Shown one piece after another: positions 36,863-49,923 of a stretch of DNA of 64,000 nt. Every line of letters starts with the position of its first letter. Position 1 is the first letter of the stretch. Both the position numbers and the translations under genes were made by a program. Source of the stretch: Chrysoporthe austroafricana. Its lineage: Eukaryota > Ascomycota > Sordariomycetes > Diaporthales > Cryphonectriaceae. The DNA is taken from assembly GCA_001051155.2 (NCBI GenBank), contig JYIP02000011.1:744001-808000 (forward strand). The letters run 5' to 3'. Below the pieces are notes generated by a model, which saw only the letters and a list, made by a program, of their open reading frames with translations, was not told where the DNA came from and made no database searches.

Positions 36863-39440
36863 TCTAGAAATTTGATACGAACTTTCTATTTCTATCGGAA
36901 ATAATTTCTTTAAGCATGCTATAATTGGCTATAACCGTCTTTAAGAGTATATATGCGAGGTTTTCTGCTATACTGCTTTCTTTATAAAAGAAGAAATAAG
37001 CGTACTTGCTTAATTTGCAAATTACTATTAGGATACTATTATATTATACTTTAATTACGGGTTTTTGTAAGAAAAGTAGCTTGGTAATAAAATCCTAGCT
37101 AATAGATTGCCAAACTGCTTTTGGAATAAAAAGCAATTTGAGCAGTTTATAAAGCTTATAATATTCAATTTTGTTTTTCTTATAGCTATCGCATTCTTAT
37201 AGGATTCTTTCGATCCTTTTCCTTAATTTTAAGAAATTCCAATATCTCTTAATCCTTTCGTATATAGCTCTAATTCTTTAATAGCTATATACTAGTATGC
37301 TATATATTATTCTGATATATTTATCTTATTCTTTAAAGGTTATATTTTCTGGTTTCTTTCTGTTATTGCTAATTTTAATAACCATATCGAGTTCTCTAGT
37401 TTCGTTTACAAAGTTACTGTCCTTATCTTATCGAAATATATTTTGAAGCTCTAATAGTTCTATATTCCGGTAATCCGATTTTCTGCTAAATGCATTTGCT
37501 CTGCTATTTTCAGATCTCTTGCAATAAACAATTTTTAAATCGAACTGTAAAAGGAATTCTGCTTATCTGACTTATTGTTTATTCAGGATTTTAGTTATCG
37601 TAAATATTATTAGATTTTTGTAATCGGAATATATTATAATTTAATATTTGGTTCCGATTAGATAATGCTGCTATTCCTCGAATGCTTTGACAATTACCAA
37701 TAATTCTTTATCGAATATATTATAATTAAATTTTAAACCGTTCAATTTTTTTGAAAAGTTACTTATTATTCTGAAATGTCCCTAATTATTTCGTTAGCTT
37801 AACTGTCCGCCAAACGCATAATTTGATATATCGGTTTCAATTTCAAAAAGTTTCTCTGGATTTGCTTTGCAAAGAATTAGTTCTAATATAATCTTTTTCT
37901 TGATTTCTTCAAAAACTTCTTATGCCTTAGAAATCTGTTCGAACGTCCTATTCTTTTTTGTAAAATCTATAAAAGAGTATACAATCTTGCTATAATCCCG
38001 TATGAATTGCCGGTAGAAATTAATATACTTTAAGAATGCCCTGATATCTTTAACGCATTCTAATATAAGCCATTCTTTTACTACTTGAACTTTATCTTTC
38101 TATATGCTAATCTGTTTTAATTCGATAATATAGCCGAAATAATTGACTTTCTATTAATAGAATTAATATTTGCTTGGTTCGATTAAGAACTTATTATCTT
38201 AGAATATCTGAAATACTTTCCGTATATCCTATTTATATATTTCAAGATCTTTAGAATAAATAAGGATATTATTAAAGTAAACGATAATAATAATATCCAG
38301 AAACTCGCGAAAGATAAGGTTAATTATTTCTTGGAAAGATATAAGCGCATTCGTAAGTCCAAAAAGCATAATTATATATTCAAAGTATCCGTAATGTATT
38401 CTGAAAGCTATTTTCCAGATATTATCTTCCTTAATCCGGATATAATAATATCCTTCTTTGAAATCAAATATAGTAAACCATTTTGCTCTTATTAAACAAT
38501 TTCTTATTTTGCTTACTAGTAATAACGGGTAGCAGTTCTTAATCGTAATATTGTTAAATTGCTAATAATCTATACAAAGTTATAATTTACCGTTTTTCTT
38601 AAATATAAAGAGGATTGAATATCTTGCAAGTAATCGTAATTTTCGTATATAACCTTTTTTTAGATTTTCGTCGATATATTCCTTAAGAGCTTCGAATTTT
38701 GCTTAGTCGAGCTTATAAATAGAATAGGACTACAGCTTTATTCCTTTTTTTAATAGAATCTTATAGTTATAAAAGCCGTATTCTGGTAAGCTAGTATTAA
38801 ATTTCCTTTGCTATAGTTTCTTGAATTCGTAATACTCTCTTAATACGTTCTTGAATTCTAATAACGGTCTTTTCTTATTTTCTGCAATCTAGAAAAACAA
38901 AAAATACCGTTAAGCGTATTTTTCTTTTTTGGCTTCTTTTCTTTGCTTATATATCCTGGTTTCTAATAGCTTTAAATATTTATTATTTATAAGGCCGAAT
39001 TTCTTTTCGTAATTTTCTTATGCTTATTGCTCTGGAAGCTAGATTTCCTTATAATTTTATAATCCATATAATTTTATAATGCTTTGTGCTAAATTAATCT
39101 TTTGCTAATCGCTAATCGCTTAAGTTCTTAATCCGTCTTTAATTTGTATTTATAAGTTCGAAATATCTATATCCCTTCCTTATTGCTTAGCAAGTATTTC
39201 TGCTTTAAGGGAATATTTAAGCCTATTTGAGCGTATGCTTCTAATATTATTTTCAATAATTAAGCTTTTCCCTTTTCCGTTAATTGCAACCTTTTCAGTA
39301 AATATGGCTAGTTCCTATAAAATCTGGCCAGTAATCCAATCAATATAAAAGTTATATTCTTTAAGCTAAAGTATTTTTAAAATTAATTTATATTGCGCCG
39401 TATTTATAATATCGAAAGTAATGCTTATTATAAGGCTTTA
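36863..39440 (-). pseudogene. El-5 pol remnant: integrase core, RNase H, RT, part of PR
   Basis: Resumes the integrase of El-5 after the tctag duplication. Integrase N-terminal part to about 37330, RNase H about 37850-37480, RT about 38700-38190 with YFNN for YLDD, protease from about 39290 to 39440, where El-7 inserted in the segment coding for the SIQGL-like strand. Heavily stopped. Confidence 0.85.
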
Positions 39441-39885
39441 TATTATAAATGCTATAGTAATCCTAAAATATACCGTAAAGTTAAAAGGGTTTATATTAAT
39501 AAGGGCGGTACTAAATATAGCTTTGAATACCGGAATACGTTTATCGAATATTGCAATATTTATAAGTCTTAAGCGATTATTAATAGTAAAACCCAATTAA
39601 TACTTAAATTAATAATTGAAAAGCTATTTGCTATTTCTATTTAATAAGTAATAAATATGCCTTTATATATCCGGCTTTTCAGTATAGATTTGCCAGATCT
39701 GGAACAGATCTTCAAATCCGGATCTATAGATCTGGGGCAAATTCTCAGATCTTCTTTCCTTTACAACCCTAACCCTAGGATTATATAATCTTTTCCTATT
39801 ATCCTTAATCCAAATTATGCTGGGTTCCTGTATTCTGCTATTGGGTTATCTTGCTTATAACTAGCATATTGGATAAGTTATAATA
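39441..39885 (-). repeat. El-7 3' LTR
   Basis: Same length as its partner at 46396-46840. Telomere-like aaccctaaccctagg at 39765-39779, identical in both LTRs. TATA complement tatatcc near 39666. Followed by the polypurine complement ttatttcctttc. Confidence 0.93.
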
Positions 39886-39975
39886 TTATTTCCTTTCTAT
39901 TAATCGTTATCCTTAACGATTTTCCGTAAGTAATTTTTGCTTGTCCTATTATACGTTTACGCTTTCCTAATCGAA

Positions 39976-40581
39976 ATATCGAATAGGGTTTCGAAACCGA
40001 AATCTTCCAACTTTCGTCTCGATAAGAACAAATAACGCAAATCCTTGATTTTTCGGATTATTCATTGCGCTATTATTATATATGCCTATTCCTATTGCGA
40101 TTGTTTTAGCTTTGAGTCGTATACAGTTTCCGAGAAAGATTTGTTTCGTTATTTCAAGTATATCTAGCATAATTAGTCGAACTGTAACGTATTAGAGCCG
40201 ACTAATGCTGCGGAGCTCTTGTTTGTATTTAACTAGTTCTAGAAGCTGGAAGACGAGATTGAAATTTTGAAGGATAAGCTAATAAGGTTGCGGAAGCAGA
40301 AACGAATATAGCGCAAGCGAATAATTCGAGCTTTTTGTTATAGTTTGTCCAATTTTGAAGACTTGGAGCGATTGGAAAAGGAAAAGGCCGAAACTGAATA
40401 CCGGGTTGCCGAAAGGGCTTACCGTAATGCTGAGGTTTTAGTATTTGAAAATCCTTTCCCTGAATCATTCTTATAAAGGATAGAAAAAATTGATTAGTTT
40501 ATTATAGATTTGGGGTTGTTTATTATCGGGGGTTTTGGGAATATAGCTAATTTTTTTAATATTAATTATTTTTCCAATTAA
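39976..40581 (+). pseudogene. El-7 antisense accessory ORF
   Basis: 606 nt in one frame from a mutated start (ATA, ISNRVSKPKSSNFRLDKNK) to TAA at 40579. The coil is partly open (KLEDEIEILKDKLIRLRKQK, then FEDLERLEKEKAETEYRVAE). The segment before the conserved PESF block is shortened relative to El-5, and the tail (DLGLFIIGGFGNIANFFNI) is of the El-2/El-5 type. Confidence 0.73.
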
Positions 40582-40729
40582 CCAGTAAGTTTTTCTATCT
40601 AATTGCTTTTTTGCTAAATGCTAATTAATAATAGTATTTTACTGGGAAAGTTTCTATATTTTGGTATTCGTATTTTTCCAGTAATTCTGGAATGCTTATT
40701 TTGCATTAATTAGATTTCCTGCTAGTTCT

Positions 40730-43700
40730 TAATTGTTTTCGCTTAAGTAATATCCTTTCTATTAATTAAGTATTTTTTGTAATTTAATAGTTTTCGATAT
40801 TTAAGGATTCGTTTTATTTCGTATTCTGGTTCGTTACTTTCTGCTTATATTGTATCGTCCGTTCTGGCTGCTTTGGGTATAAGTTCGAGAAGCGAAATAT
40901 AAAAAACCGGATGGATTTTTATTCCGTAAAGTAATACGAGTTCAAAATTAATATTTGAGATTTTCTTCAAAACTTTAAATAATCCAAATTTCTTATAGTC
41001 TAGCGAATAAGAGGGTTTGGTTATTTTGATATATTCTTTTTATCGAGCAAAATAGATTTTATCTCTCTTTTATAAGATTGGTCTTTTAATCTTTTTGGAA
41101 TTGGCATATCGGGTTATTCTTTCTTATATAAATTTTAGTTCTTCTTATAATTTTTTTTATATTTTTTTAATTTTCCTAATCCGTCTTTCTGCTGCTTTTG
41201 CATTTATTCCTGGTAATTTATCGTAATAAGCTGTCAGATTATAGCTATATAATGCGTAAAATAATAACTTCTTTATCGTACTTATATTTGCGCTATTATA
41301 TGCGAATTGTGCTAGCAGTAATAAGTTAATTTAATTATTCTATTTATAATTTATATAATATTATAAGTATTATTTAACGATTTAATTTATTCATTCCGTT
41401 TATTTATCTATTTATAAGTGGAATACTATAAATATTTTTTATTATATTCCGAATAATTTCGTAAATAAAATCCAAAAGTTTGATATGAATTTTCTGTTTT
41501 TATCGGAAATAATTTCTTTGGGCATACTATAATTGGCTATAACTATTCTAAGAAATATATATACAAGGTCTTCCGCTATACTGCTTTCCTTATAAAGGAA
41601 GAAGTAAATATACTTGCTCAGTTTGCAAACTATTATTAAGATATTATCGTATTGCATTTTAATTAAAGGTTTTCGTAAAAGGGATAGCTTAATAATGAAA
41701 TTTTAGCTAATAGATTACTAAATTGCTTCCGGAATAAAAAGCGGTTGGAATAATCTATAAGGCTTATAATATTCGATCTTATTCCTCTTGCAGCTATTAT
41801 ATTCTCGCAAGATTTTCTTAATTTTTCGTCTAAAACTTAGAAAATTCTAATATTTCTTAATCCTTTCGTATATAGCTCTAATTCCTTAATAGCTATATGC
41901 TAGTATATTATATACGGTTTTAATATATTCGTTTTATTTTTCGGGTATTATATTCTTTAATTTCTTTTTGTTATTAACGATTTTAATAATTACGTTAAGT
42001 TCTCTAGTTTCGTTTATAAAGTTGCTATTTTAGTCTTGTCGAAATATATTTTGAAATTCTAATAGCTTTGTATTTCGGTAATCTGATCTTTTGCTAAATG
42101 CATTTACTCTGCTATTTTCAAATCTTTTGCAATAAACGATTTTCAGATCGAACTGTAAAAGGAATTCCGCCTATCTGACTTGTCGCTTATTTAAGATTTT
42201 GGTTATTATGAATATTATTAGATTTTTATAATCAGAATGCATTATAATTTAGTATTTTATTCCGATTAAGTAATGCTGCTATTTTTCAAATGCTTTGATA
42301 ATTGCTATTAATTCTTTATCTAATATGCCGTAATTAAATTCTAATTTATTTAATTTTTTCGAAAAGTTGCTTACTATTTTGAAGCGTTTTTGGTCGTTTT
42401 GTTAGCTTAATTGTTTGCCGAGCGTATAGTCCGATATATCGGTTTCAATTTTAAAAGGTTTCTCTGGGTTTGTTTCGTAAAGAATTGGCTTTAATATAAC
42501 TTTTTTCTTGATTTCCTTAAAGGCTTCTTATGCTTTAAGGGTTTATTCGAATATTTTGTCTTTTTTCGTAAAGTCTGTAAAAGAGTATGCAATCTTGCTA
42601 TAGTTTCGTATGAATTATTAGTAGAAATTAGCGTATTCTAGGAATGCTTTAATATCTTTGATATATTCGGGCGTAAGCTATTCTTTTATTGCTTGAACCT
42701 TATTTTTTTGCATGCTAATTTGTTCTAATTCGATAATATAGCCAAAATAATTGACTTTCTGCTAGTAAAATTAATATTTGTTTAATTCAATTAGAAATTT
42801 GTTATTCTGGAATGCCTGGAATACCTTTCGTACGTCTTGCTTATATATTTCGAGATTTTTGGAATAAATAAAGATATTATTAAAGTAGACGATAATAATA
42901 ATATCCAGAAATTCATAAAGGGCATAGTTAATCATTTCTTGGAAAAATATAAGCGCATTCGTAAGTCCAAAAGGCATAATTACGTATTCAAAATATCCGT
43001 AACGTATTCTGAAAGCTATTTTCCAAATATTATTTTCTTTAATTCGAATATAGTAATATCCTTCCTTGAGGTTAAATATAATAAATTATTTTGTTCTTAT
43101 TAAGCAGTCCTTTATTTCGCTTGCTAATAATAGCGGATAGCGGTTCTTGATTATAATATCGTTAAATTGCCGGTAATTTATGCAGAGTCGTAACTTATCG
43201 TTTTTCTTGAATACGAAAAGGATTAAGTATTTTGCAAGTAATTGTAATTTTCGTATATAGCTTTTTTTCAGATTTTCGTCGATATATTCTTTGAGAATTT
43301 CGAGCTTTGCTTAATCGAATTTATAAATAGGGTAGGATTGCAGCTTTATCTTTTCTTTCAGTAATATTTTATAATCGTAAGGATTGTATTCTAATAAGCC
43401 GGTATTAAATTTCCTTTGCTATAGTTTCTTGAACTTGTAGTATTCTTTTGGTACGTTTTTGAATTCTGGTAACGGTCTTTTTTCGTTTTTTGCGATTTGG
43501 AAGAATAAAAGGTACCGTTAAGCGTACTTTTCTTTTCTGGCTTCCTTTCCCTATCTATATATTCTGGTTTCTGGGAATCTTGAGTATTTGTTATTCATAA
43601 AGCCGAATTTCTTTTCGTAATTTTTTTATGCTTATTATACTGGAAGCTGAATCTCCTTATAATTTTATAGTCTATATAATTTTATAACGCTTTGCGCTAA

Positions 43701-45390
43701 GCCAATCTTTTGCTATCCGCTAGTTATTTGAATTTTTAGTCCGTTTTTAACCTATATTTATAAGTTTAAAGTATTTATAACCTTTCCTTATCGATTGGCA
43801 AGTATTTCTGCCTTAAGGGTATATCTAAGCCTATTTGAACGTATATTCCTAATATTATTCTTAGTAATTAGGTTTTTCCTTTTTCCGTTAATTATAACCT
43901 TTTTAATAAGTACGGCTAATTCCTATAAAATCTGGCCAGTAATTCAATCGATATAAAGGTTGTATTCTTTAAGCTAAAATATTCTTAAAATCAATTTATA
44001 TTATACCGTATTTATAATATCAAAAGTAGTATTTATTATAAGGCTTTGGATTAAAATAAGTAAGTAATTAGTTTTTATATCGATTATATTAAAGTTATAT
44101 GCAACTGCCTTTCCTTTTATAATATTAAGTCTATAAGGCTTTTTCTTTTGCATTTAAGGAATTCGTTCCTTATTAACGATTTCTAGCAAAATAAAATTTC
44201 CTTATATATTGCTATTTAATAGAATGCCGTAACGTTATTTATTAATATATATATTTAAAATAATATATTCTTCTTTATTTCCCGTAATAGCATATAGGGA
44301 CTTTATAGTCCTAATTGGCTGCTATCTTTTTATAAGCAATCCTTTTTTTTTAGGTCGTTTTATACTTATCTCGCTATTTGCCTTGCTAACTTTCTTGTTT
44401 AGCTTTGGGCATACTGCCTTGTCTTTTCGGCTTTTTGCAATCGGTATTATTCTTTAGCCTTATTTTGCATATAGATAGAATATGCCGATATATAGCATTA
44501 TTCCTATATTATTCTTCTTTAAATATATTTTTATAGATAATCGTTCGGTAATCCGATATATGCGTTATTGCATTCGATATGCAAAACTTTTCTATATTTT
44601 CTCTAGGATTTTATAATAGGCTAAATCAATTAGTTCTATTTCTTAATTAAAAACCAATTATATTTAACTTTTTCGCTAAAATATATTTAGCAATTATAAT
44701 ATATATAATATATCCAAATAAGTTTATAATAATAAAAGTATGAATAATTGATTTTTCCATTTTCTTAAGGCTTGCATCTGCTATTCTGAAACGGAATGCT
44801 TTGAAGAAATTTTTCCAGAATAAATCCGTATATAAGGTATTCGATCCTTGTATATTTGGATATCCAATCGCAATTCTTGGAATAATTTTGTTTATTATGC
44901 CAAGTAATTAGTTTCTTTATTTCTGCAATAAATCCTTTTTCGAATATCTGGGTCGGTAGGTTATCTGGCTGTTTATTTTGCAATATTATTTTATTAGGTA
45001 TAGCGCTAGGTATTAATATCTGTATGCCGAGCTTTTCTTCTATTGCCTTTTCCCATTATCGGTCGAGATATATTTCTAAAGGGAATCTTTCCCGATCCTT
45101 TTCCTTAATATCTATCGGATTGCTTAAGCAATCCGAATCGCTATCGTTTATAACCGTATTGTAAAATAAGCCTTTTCTTCCTATAGCGAATTGTTACTAT
45201 TTTTTGGGTTTATATAAGAATTATTCTAAACTTTCCTTTTCCGAGAAATGCAATAAGCAATAATCTTAATAGCAAGCTGTTTAGCTTATATTATTATAAT
45301 TAGAATCCGTTACTTATTCCGGTTGGATATTATTATTTAGCTGATTAAGTTCTTATTATTGGGCGACGCTAACTTATCTTTCCGGGATTA
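40730..45390 (-). pseudogene. El-7 pol remnant including the gag-protease linker
   Basis: Chromodomain about 40850-40740, integrase about 41960-40860. The open part 41657-41442 gives NILIIVCKLSKYIYFFLYKE and EIISDKNRKFISNFW. RNase H about 42480-42100, RT about 43330-42780. The open part 42977-42771 has MPFGLTNALIFFQEMINY and VYFNNIFIYS, both catalytic Asp of YLDD changed. Protease about 44240-43910. The linker includes an open 72-codon block (44983-44765) with NLPTQIFEKGFIAEIKKLIT and FLQSIPFQNSRCKP, conserved in all copies. Confidence 0.86.
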
Positions 45391-46395
45391 GTTTCTATTC
45401 TCGCTTCTTTTTTTTTTAATAGCAATTGCGGGCTATATATCCTTTTTTGCTGCAATTATAATAAGTAATTCCCTTATATTATTTATATATAAAGGCATTT
45501 AGCTTTATAAGCTTGGTATAAATTATACTTGAATAAGCTATATTATTCCGGTTATTATATTGGAATTTGCATTTCCTAGTATTAAGTTAGTGCCAAGAAG
45601 TATTATTATAATTCTTTTATTACTATCGTTTTCGTTCGTAAAATCGGTTATCGATACGGATAGCCTTATTAATAAATTCGCTAAGTTTTTCGAATTGGTT
45701 TTCTTTATAGAATTCGTCCTTGATTTCTTCTTTAAGTCTTGTATAATAAGCGTTTATAAAGGGTTCGTTTTTGTAATCCAAATAGGCAATAATTTGTCTG
45801 AACTTGGCTATATAGTTTGCTGCTAATTCTATTTGCCGAAATGCTTCTAATTACTATATTGTAATGCATCGCTTATCTAGGTTTCCGAAAGTTTTAGTAA
45901 AGGCTTTTTCGAAATTGGAATAGTGCTGGAAAATGCGTTTAGTATTTTTAGAGCGAAGCGCATTATCATTATCCAAGTAATTGCGAAAAGTAAGTTCCTA
46001 TTACTGGAAGGCTATCCTTTTAAGTCGGTTTCTTGCGAAATCGATTTTGTCGTAAGTAGTCCTGAACTGGGTATTATAGTGCTTAAAGTAGGCTTTGAGC
46101 TAGGTTAAGAAAGCCTGGAAATTTTCGCGAATGCTTTTGTAAAGCCCGGGCTTGTTAAGCTTAAAAGCTTTAGCTTGCTAGAAGGCATTAAGGCGGAAGA
46201 TTTCGTTCTTGATTTCTTCAAGTTGTTAATATAGGGCTATATTTTGTTCCTGGAATTATTCGTTAGTAAAGATAGCCGGATTTCTTTCCTGAAAAGCTTA
46301 ATTGCTGGAAGAAAACGGGATCTGGGGCGCTATCGTATTTCCGGTATTGCTTAAAGAGTATATACTAAACCGTTCTTGAATAAGAGTTATCAAAA
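45391..46395 (-). pseudogene. El-7 gag remnant
   Basis: Complement of capsid and knuckle (knuckle near 45418-45465, YYNCSKKGYIARNC). The hydrophobic 88-codon frame on the other strand (45560-45826) is only its shadow. The leader ends with the primer-binding complement gagttatcaaaa beside 46396. Confidence 0.82.
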
Positions 46396-46840
46396 TGTTA
46401 TAAATGCTATAGTAATCTTAAAATATATCGTAAAGTTAAAAGGGTTTATATTAATAAAAGCAATATCAAGTATAGCCTTGAATACCGGAATATATTTATT
46501 GAGTATTGCAATATTTATAGGTTTTAAGCGATTATTAATAGTAGGACCCAATTAATACTTAGATTGATAACTGAAAAGCTATTTGCTATTTCTATCTGAT
46601 AAGTAGTGAATATGCTTTTATATATCCGGCTTTTCAGTATGGATCTGCCGGATCTGGAATAGATTTTCAAATCCGGATCTGTAGATCTGGGGCAGATCTT
46701 CAGATCTTCCTTCATTTACAACCCTAACCCTAGGATTATATAATCTTTTCCTATTATCCTTAGTCTAGGTTATGCCGGGTTCCCGTGCCCCGCTATTGGG
46801 TTATTTTGCTTGTAATTAGTATATTAGATGGGTTATAATA
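46396..46840 (-). repeat. El-7 5' LTR
   Basis: 445 bp from tgttataaatgct to gggttataata, retaining the terminal TG at its left end. accctaaccctagg at 46721-46734. Collinear with 39441-39885, with C/T and G/A differences only where checked. Confidence 0.92.
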
Positions 46841-49180
46841 CTTTAAATCAAAATGGGTAAGTAATTAGTTTCCGTATTAATTATTCCAAAGTTATATACG
46901 ACTGCTTTTCCTTTTATAGTATTGAATTTATAGGAATCTTTCTTTTGCGTCCAAAAAATTCGTTCTTTATTAATAATTTCTAATAAAATAAAATTTCTTT
47001 ATATGCTATTATTTAATAGTACGCTATAATATTGCCTATTAATATATGCGTTTAAAATAATATATTCTTTTTTATTTTTCGTAATAGCGCATAGGGACCT
47101 TATAGCCTTAATCGGCTACTATCCTTTTACAAGCAATCCTTTCTTTTTGAATTATTTTATACTTGTTTCGCTATTTGCTTTGCTAACCTTCTTGCTTGGC
47201 TTTAAGCATGCTATTTTGCTTTTTCGGCTCTTTGCAACCGGTACTATTCCTTAGCCTTATCTTATATATAGATAGAATATACTGATATATAGCATTATTC
47301 CCATATTATTTTTCTTTAAATATACTTTTATAAATATTCGTTAAGCAGCTCAATATAAGTATTGCTATATTCGGTATGCAAGACTTTTTTGTATTTTCCT
47401 TAAGATTCTATAATAGGTTAAACCAATTAGCTTTATTTCTTGATTGGGAATCAATTATATTTGATTTTCTTATTAAAATATATTTAGCAATTATAATATA
47501 TATAATATATCCAGGCAAATTCGTAATAACGAGAGTATAAGTAATTAATCCTTCTATTTTCCTGGAATCTGTATTTGCTATTCTGAAATGGGATGCTTTG
47601 AAAGAGTTCCTATAATATAAGCCCGTAAACAAAATGCTCAATTTTCGTATATTTGGTTATCCAATTACTGTACTTTTGCTATAGCTATTTCGTATTTAGG
47701 ATACTGTATTCCCTTAATTCTTCTTCGAATATAGGGGTTAGTAAGTTATTTAGCTATTTATTTTGCAATACCGTTTTGTCGAACGTAACGCTAAGTATTA
47801 ATGCCTGTATGCCGAATTCTTTTTTTACTGTCTTTTCCTATTATCGATCGAAATATATCTCTAAAGGGAATCTTCTCAAATCCTCTTTTCTAATATCTAG
47901 CGGATTGCTTAAGCAGTCCAAATTGCTATCGTTTATAGCTATATTATAAAATAGGCCTTTCTTTTCTATAACGAGTTGCCATTATCCTTTAAGTTTATAT
48001 AAGAATTATTTTAAATTTTCCTTTTCCGAAAAATGCAATAAGCAATAATCCTAATAGTAAGCTATTTAGCTTATACTATTATAATCAGAATCCGTTACTT
48101 ATTCCGGCTAAATATTATTATTTAGCTAATTGGATTTCTATTGCTAAGCAATATTAACCTATCTTTCTAGAATTAATTTCCATTCTCGTTTCTTCTTTTC
48201 CTAATAATAATTGCGAACGATATATTTTTTCTTGCTATAATTATAATAAGTAATTCCTTTGCATTATTCCCGTATAAGAGCGTTCAATTTTATAAATTTA
48301 GCATATGTAATACCCGAATAAGCCGTACTATTCCGATTCTTTTATTGGAATTTACGCTTTCCGGAATTGGGCTAATATTTCGGGGCATAGCTATAGTTTC
48401 TTTATCGTTATTAGCGCCGTTTATAAAGTCGATTATCGATACGAATTGCTTTATTAATAAACTTGCTGAATTTTTCAAGTCGGTTTTCTTTATAGAATTC
48501 GTCCTTAATTTTTTTCTTAAATCTCGCATAATAGGCATCCATAAGAAATTTATTCTTATAATCGAAATAAGCGATAATTTGCTAGAACCTAGCCGTATAA
48601 TCTGTAGCCGAACTGGTCTATTATAATATTTCTAATTGCTATACTGCAATACGTTATTTGTCCGGGTTTCCGAAAGTCTTAGTAAAGGCTTCTTCGAAAT
48701 TGGAATAATACTGGAAAATGCGCTTAATATTTTCGGAACGGAATGCGTTATCGTTATCCAAATAGTTGCGAAAAGTAAGCTCTTACTACTGGAAGGCTGT
48801 CCTTTCAAAGCGATTTCCCGCGAAATCGATTTTATCGTAAATAGTCTTGAACTGGGTCCTGTAATGCTTGAAATAAGCCTTGAATTGTATTAAAAAAGCC
48901 TGAAAGTCTTTCCAAGCGCTTTTATAAGGCCCAGGCTTATCAAGCTTAAAAGCTTTAACTTGCTGAAAAGTATTAAAGCAAATAATTTCGTTCTTGACTT
49001 TCTCAAGCTATTAATACAGGGCCATATTCTATTGCTAGAACTGCTTATTAATAAGAACAATCGGGATTTTTCCCGGAAAGGCCTGGTTATTGGAAAAAAA
49101 CGGAATCTGAAACGCTATTATATTTCTGGTATTGCTTAAAAGATATATATTAAACCGTTCTTAAATAAGAATTATCAAAA
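46841..49180 (-). pseudogene. El-5 protease start, linker and gag
   Basis: After the cttta duplication the protease of El-5 continues (to about 47010). Linker about 47100-48190, gag about 48190-49170 with its knuckle near 48215-48260. Opposite-strand ORFs at 48345-48626 and 48636-48893 are complements of capsid sequence. The leader ends aattatcaaaa before the 5' LTR. Confidence 0.83.
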
Positions 49181-49617
49181 TATTATAAACGCTATAGCAA
49201 TCCTAAGATATACCGTAAAGTTAAAGGGTTTATACTAATAAGAACGGTATTAAATATAAGCTTTGAATATCAAAAATATATTTATTAAGTTTTGCGATAT
49301 TTATAAGTCTTAAACGATTATTAATAGTAAGGTCCGATTAATACTTAGATTGATAACTGAAAAGCTCTTATTATCTTGGTAAATATCTGGTTTTTATATA
49401 TCCAGCTTTTCAGTATGGATCTGCTAGATCTGGAGCAGATCCTTAGATCCAAATCTATAGCTCTAAAGCAGATCTGCAGATCCTCTTTCTTTTACAACCC
49501 TAACCCTAAGATTATATAATCCTTTTCTTAGCCATCTTTATCTGAGTCGTGCCGGCTTTTTATGTTCCGCTATCGGGTTGTTTTGCTCGTAACTTGCATA
49601 TTGGATAGGTTATAACA
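49181..49617 (-). repeat. El-5 5' LTR
   Basis: 437 bp, collinear with 27660-28096. It carries accctaaccctaag at 49496-49510 and ends ggttataaca with the original CA. The attta duplication follows at 49618-49622. Confidence 0.93.
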
Positions 49618-49622
49618 ATTTA

Positions 49623-49923
49623 TCTCAAATCCAGCAAATCCAAAATTTAAGGATTTGCCTCAGATCTAGCAAATTTATATTGAAGAGCTAAATATATAAG
49701 GACAAGATATCTATTAGATAAATTACTATAGCTTTTCAATTGTAAATTTAAATATTATTCGGACTTTATTATATTTCCGAGCGATAGCTTTATTGGCTTA
49801 TAAATATTGCGATATTTCACTGAATGTATTTCCGGTATTTAAGGCTATATTTAATACTACTTTTACTAATATAAACCTTTTAATATTACAGTTTATCTTA
49901 AAATTGCTATAGCGTTTATAATA
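49623..49923 (+). repeat. El-3 3' LTR, right part
   Basis: Continues 27517-27659 after El-5. Contains the U3 repeat ccagcaaatccaaaattta, TATA box aaatatataagg near 49690, and end atagcgtttataata. El-1 protease starts at the next base. Confidence 0.88.

Larger units (their letters stand above)
39441..46840 (-). mobile_element. El-7, complete Ty3/gypsy element nested in El-5
   Basis: 7400 bp with two 445-bp LTRs and perfect 5-bp duplications cttta (39436-39440 and 46841-46845). Inserted in the protease of El-5. Same LTR type as El-2 and El-5. Strongly RIP-mutated, in contrast to its sister El-6 in the same host element. Confidence 0.95.
27660..49617 (-). mobile_element. El-5, Ty3/gypsy element nested in the El-3 LTR, hosts El-6 and El-7
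   Basis: LTRs of 437 bp at both ends and target duplications attta (27655-27659 and 49618-49622). Own segments 27660-29680, 36868-39440 and 46846-49617 add up to about 7.37 kb and join in the correct order. Sits inside the 3' LTR of El-3, which is continuous once El-5 is removed. Third level of nesting. Confidence 0.94.
13293..49923 (+). mobile_element. El-3, 5'-truncated Ty3/gypsy element nested in El-1
   Basis: Own sequence: 13293-15137, 22427-26120, 26792-27659 and 49618-49923; the remainder is later insertions. It lacks the 5' LTR, leader and first part of gag (about 0.6 kb by comparison with El-2). The 3' LTR (444 bp) is present but split by El-5. It is followed directly by El-1 protease at 49924. 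At the left junction the bases aatta (13288-13292) fit both El-1 and El-3 gag, a microhomology deletion scar. Host to El-4, El-5 and the solo-LTR-like insert. Confidence 0.88.

Noticed and set aside
46524..46715. 63-codon minus-strand ORF in the El-7 LTR
   Set aside because: Lies wholly in LTR sequence and is not open in the partner LTR at 39441-39885; no coding evidence.
48345..48893. Hydrophobic ORFs of 85-93 codons that look like membrane proteins
   Set aside because: They are the complement of gag capsid sequence of El-5. The same hydrophobic shadow recurs opposite gag in El-2, El-7 and El-1, with no independent conservation.
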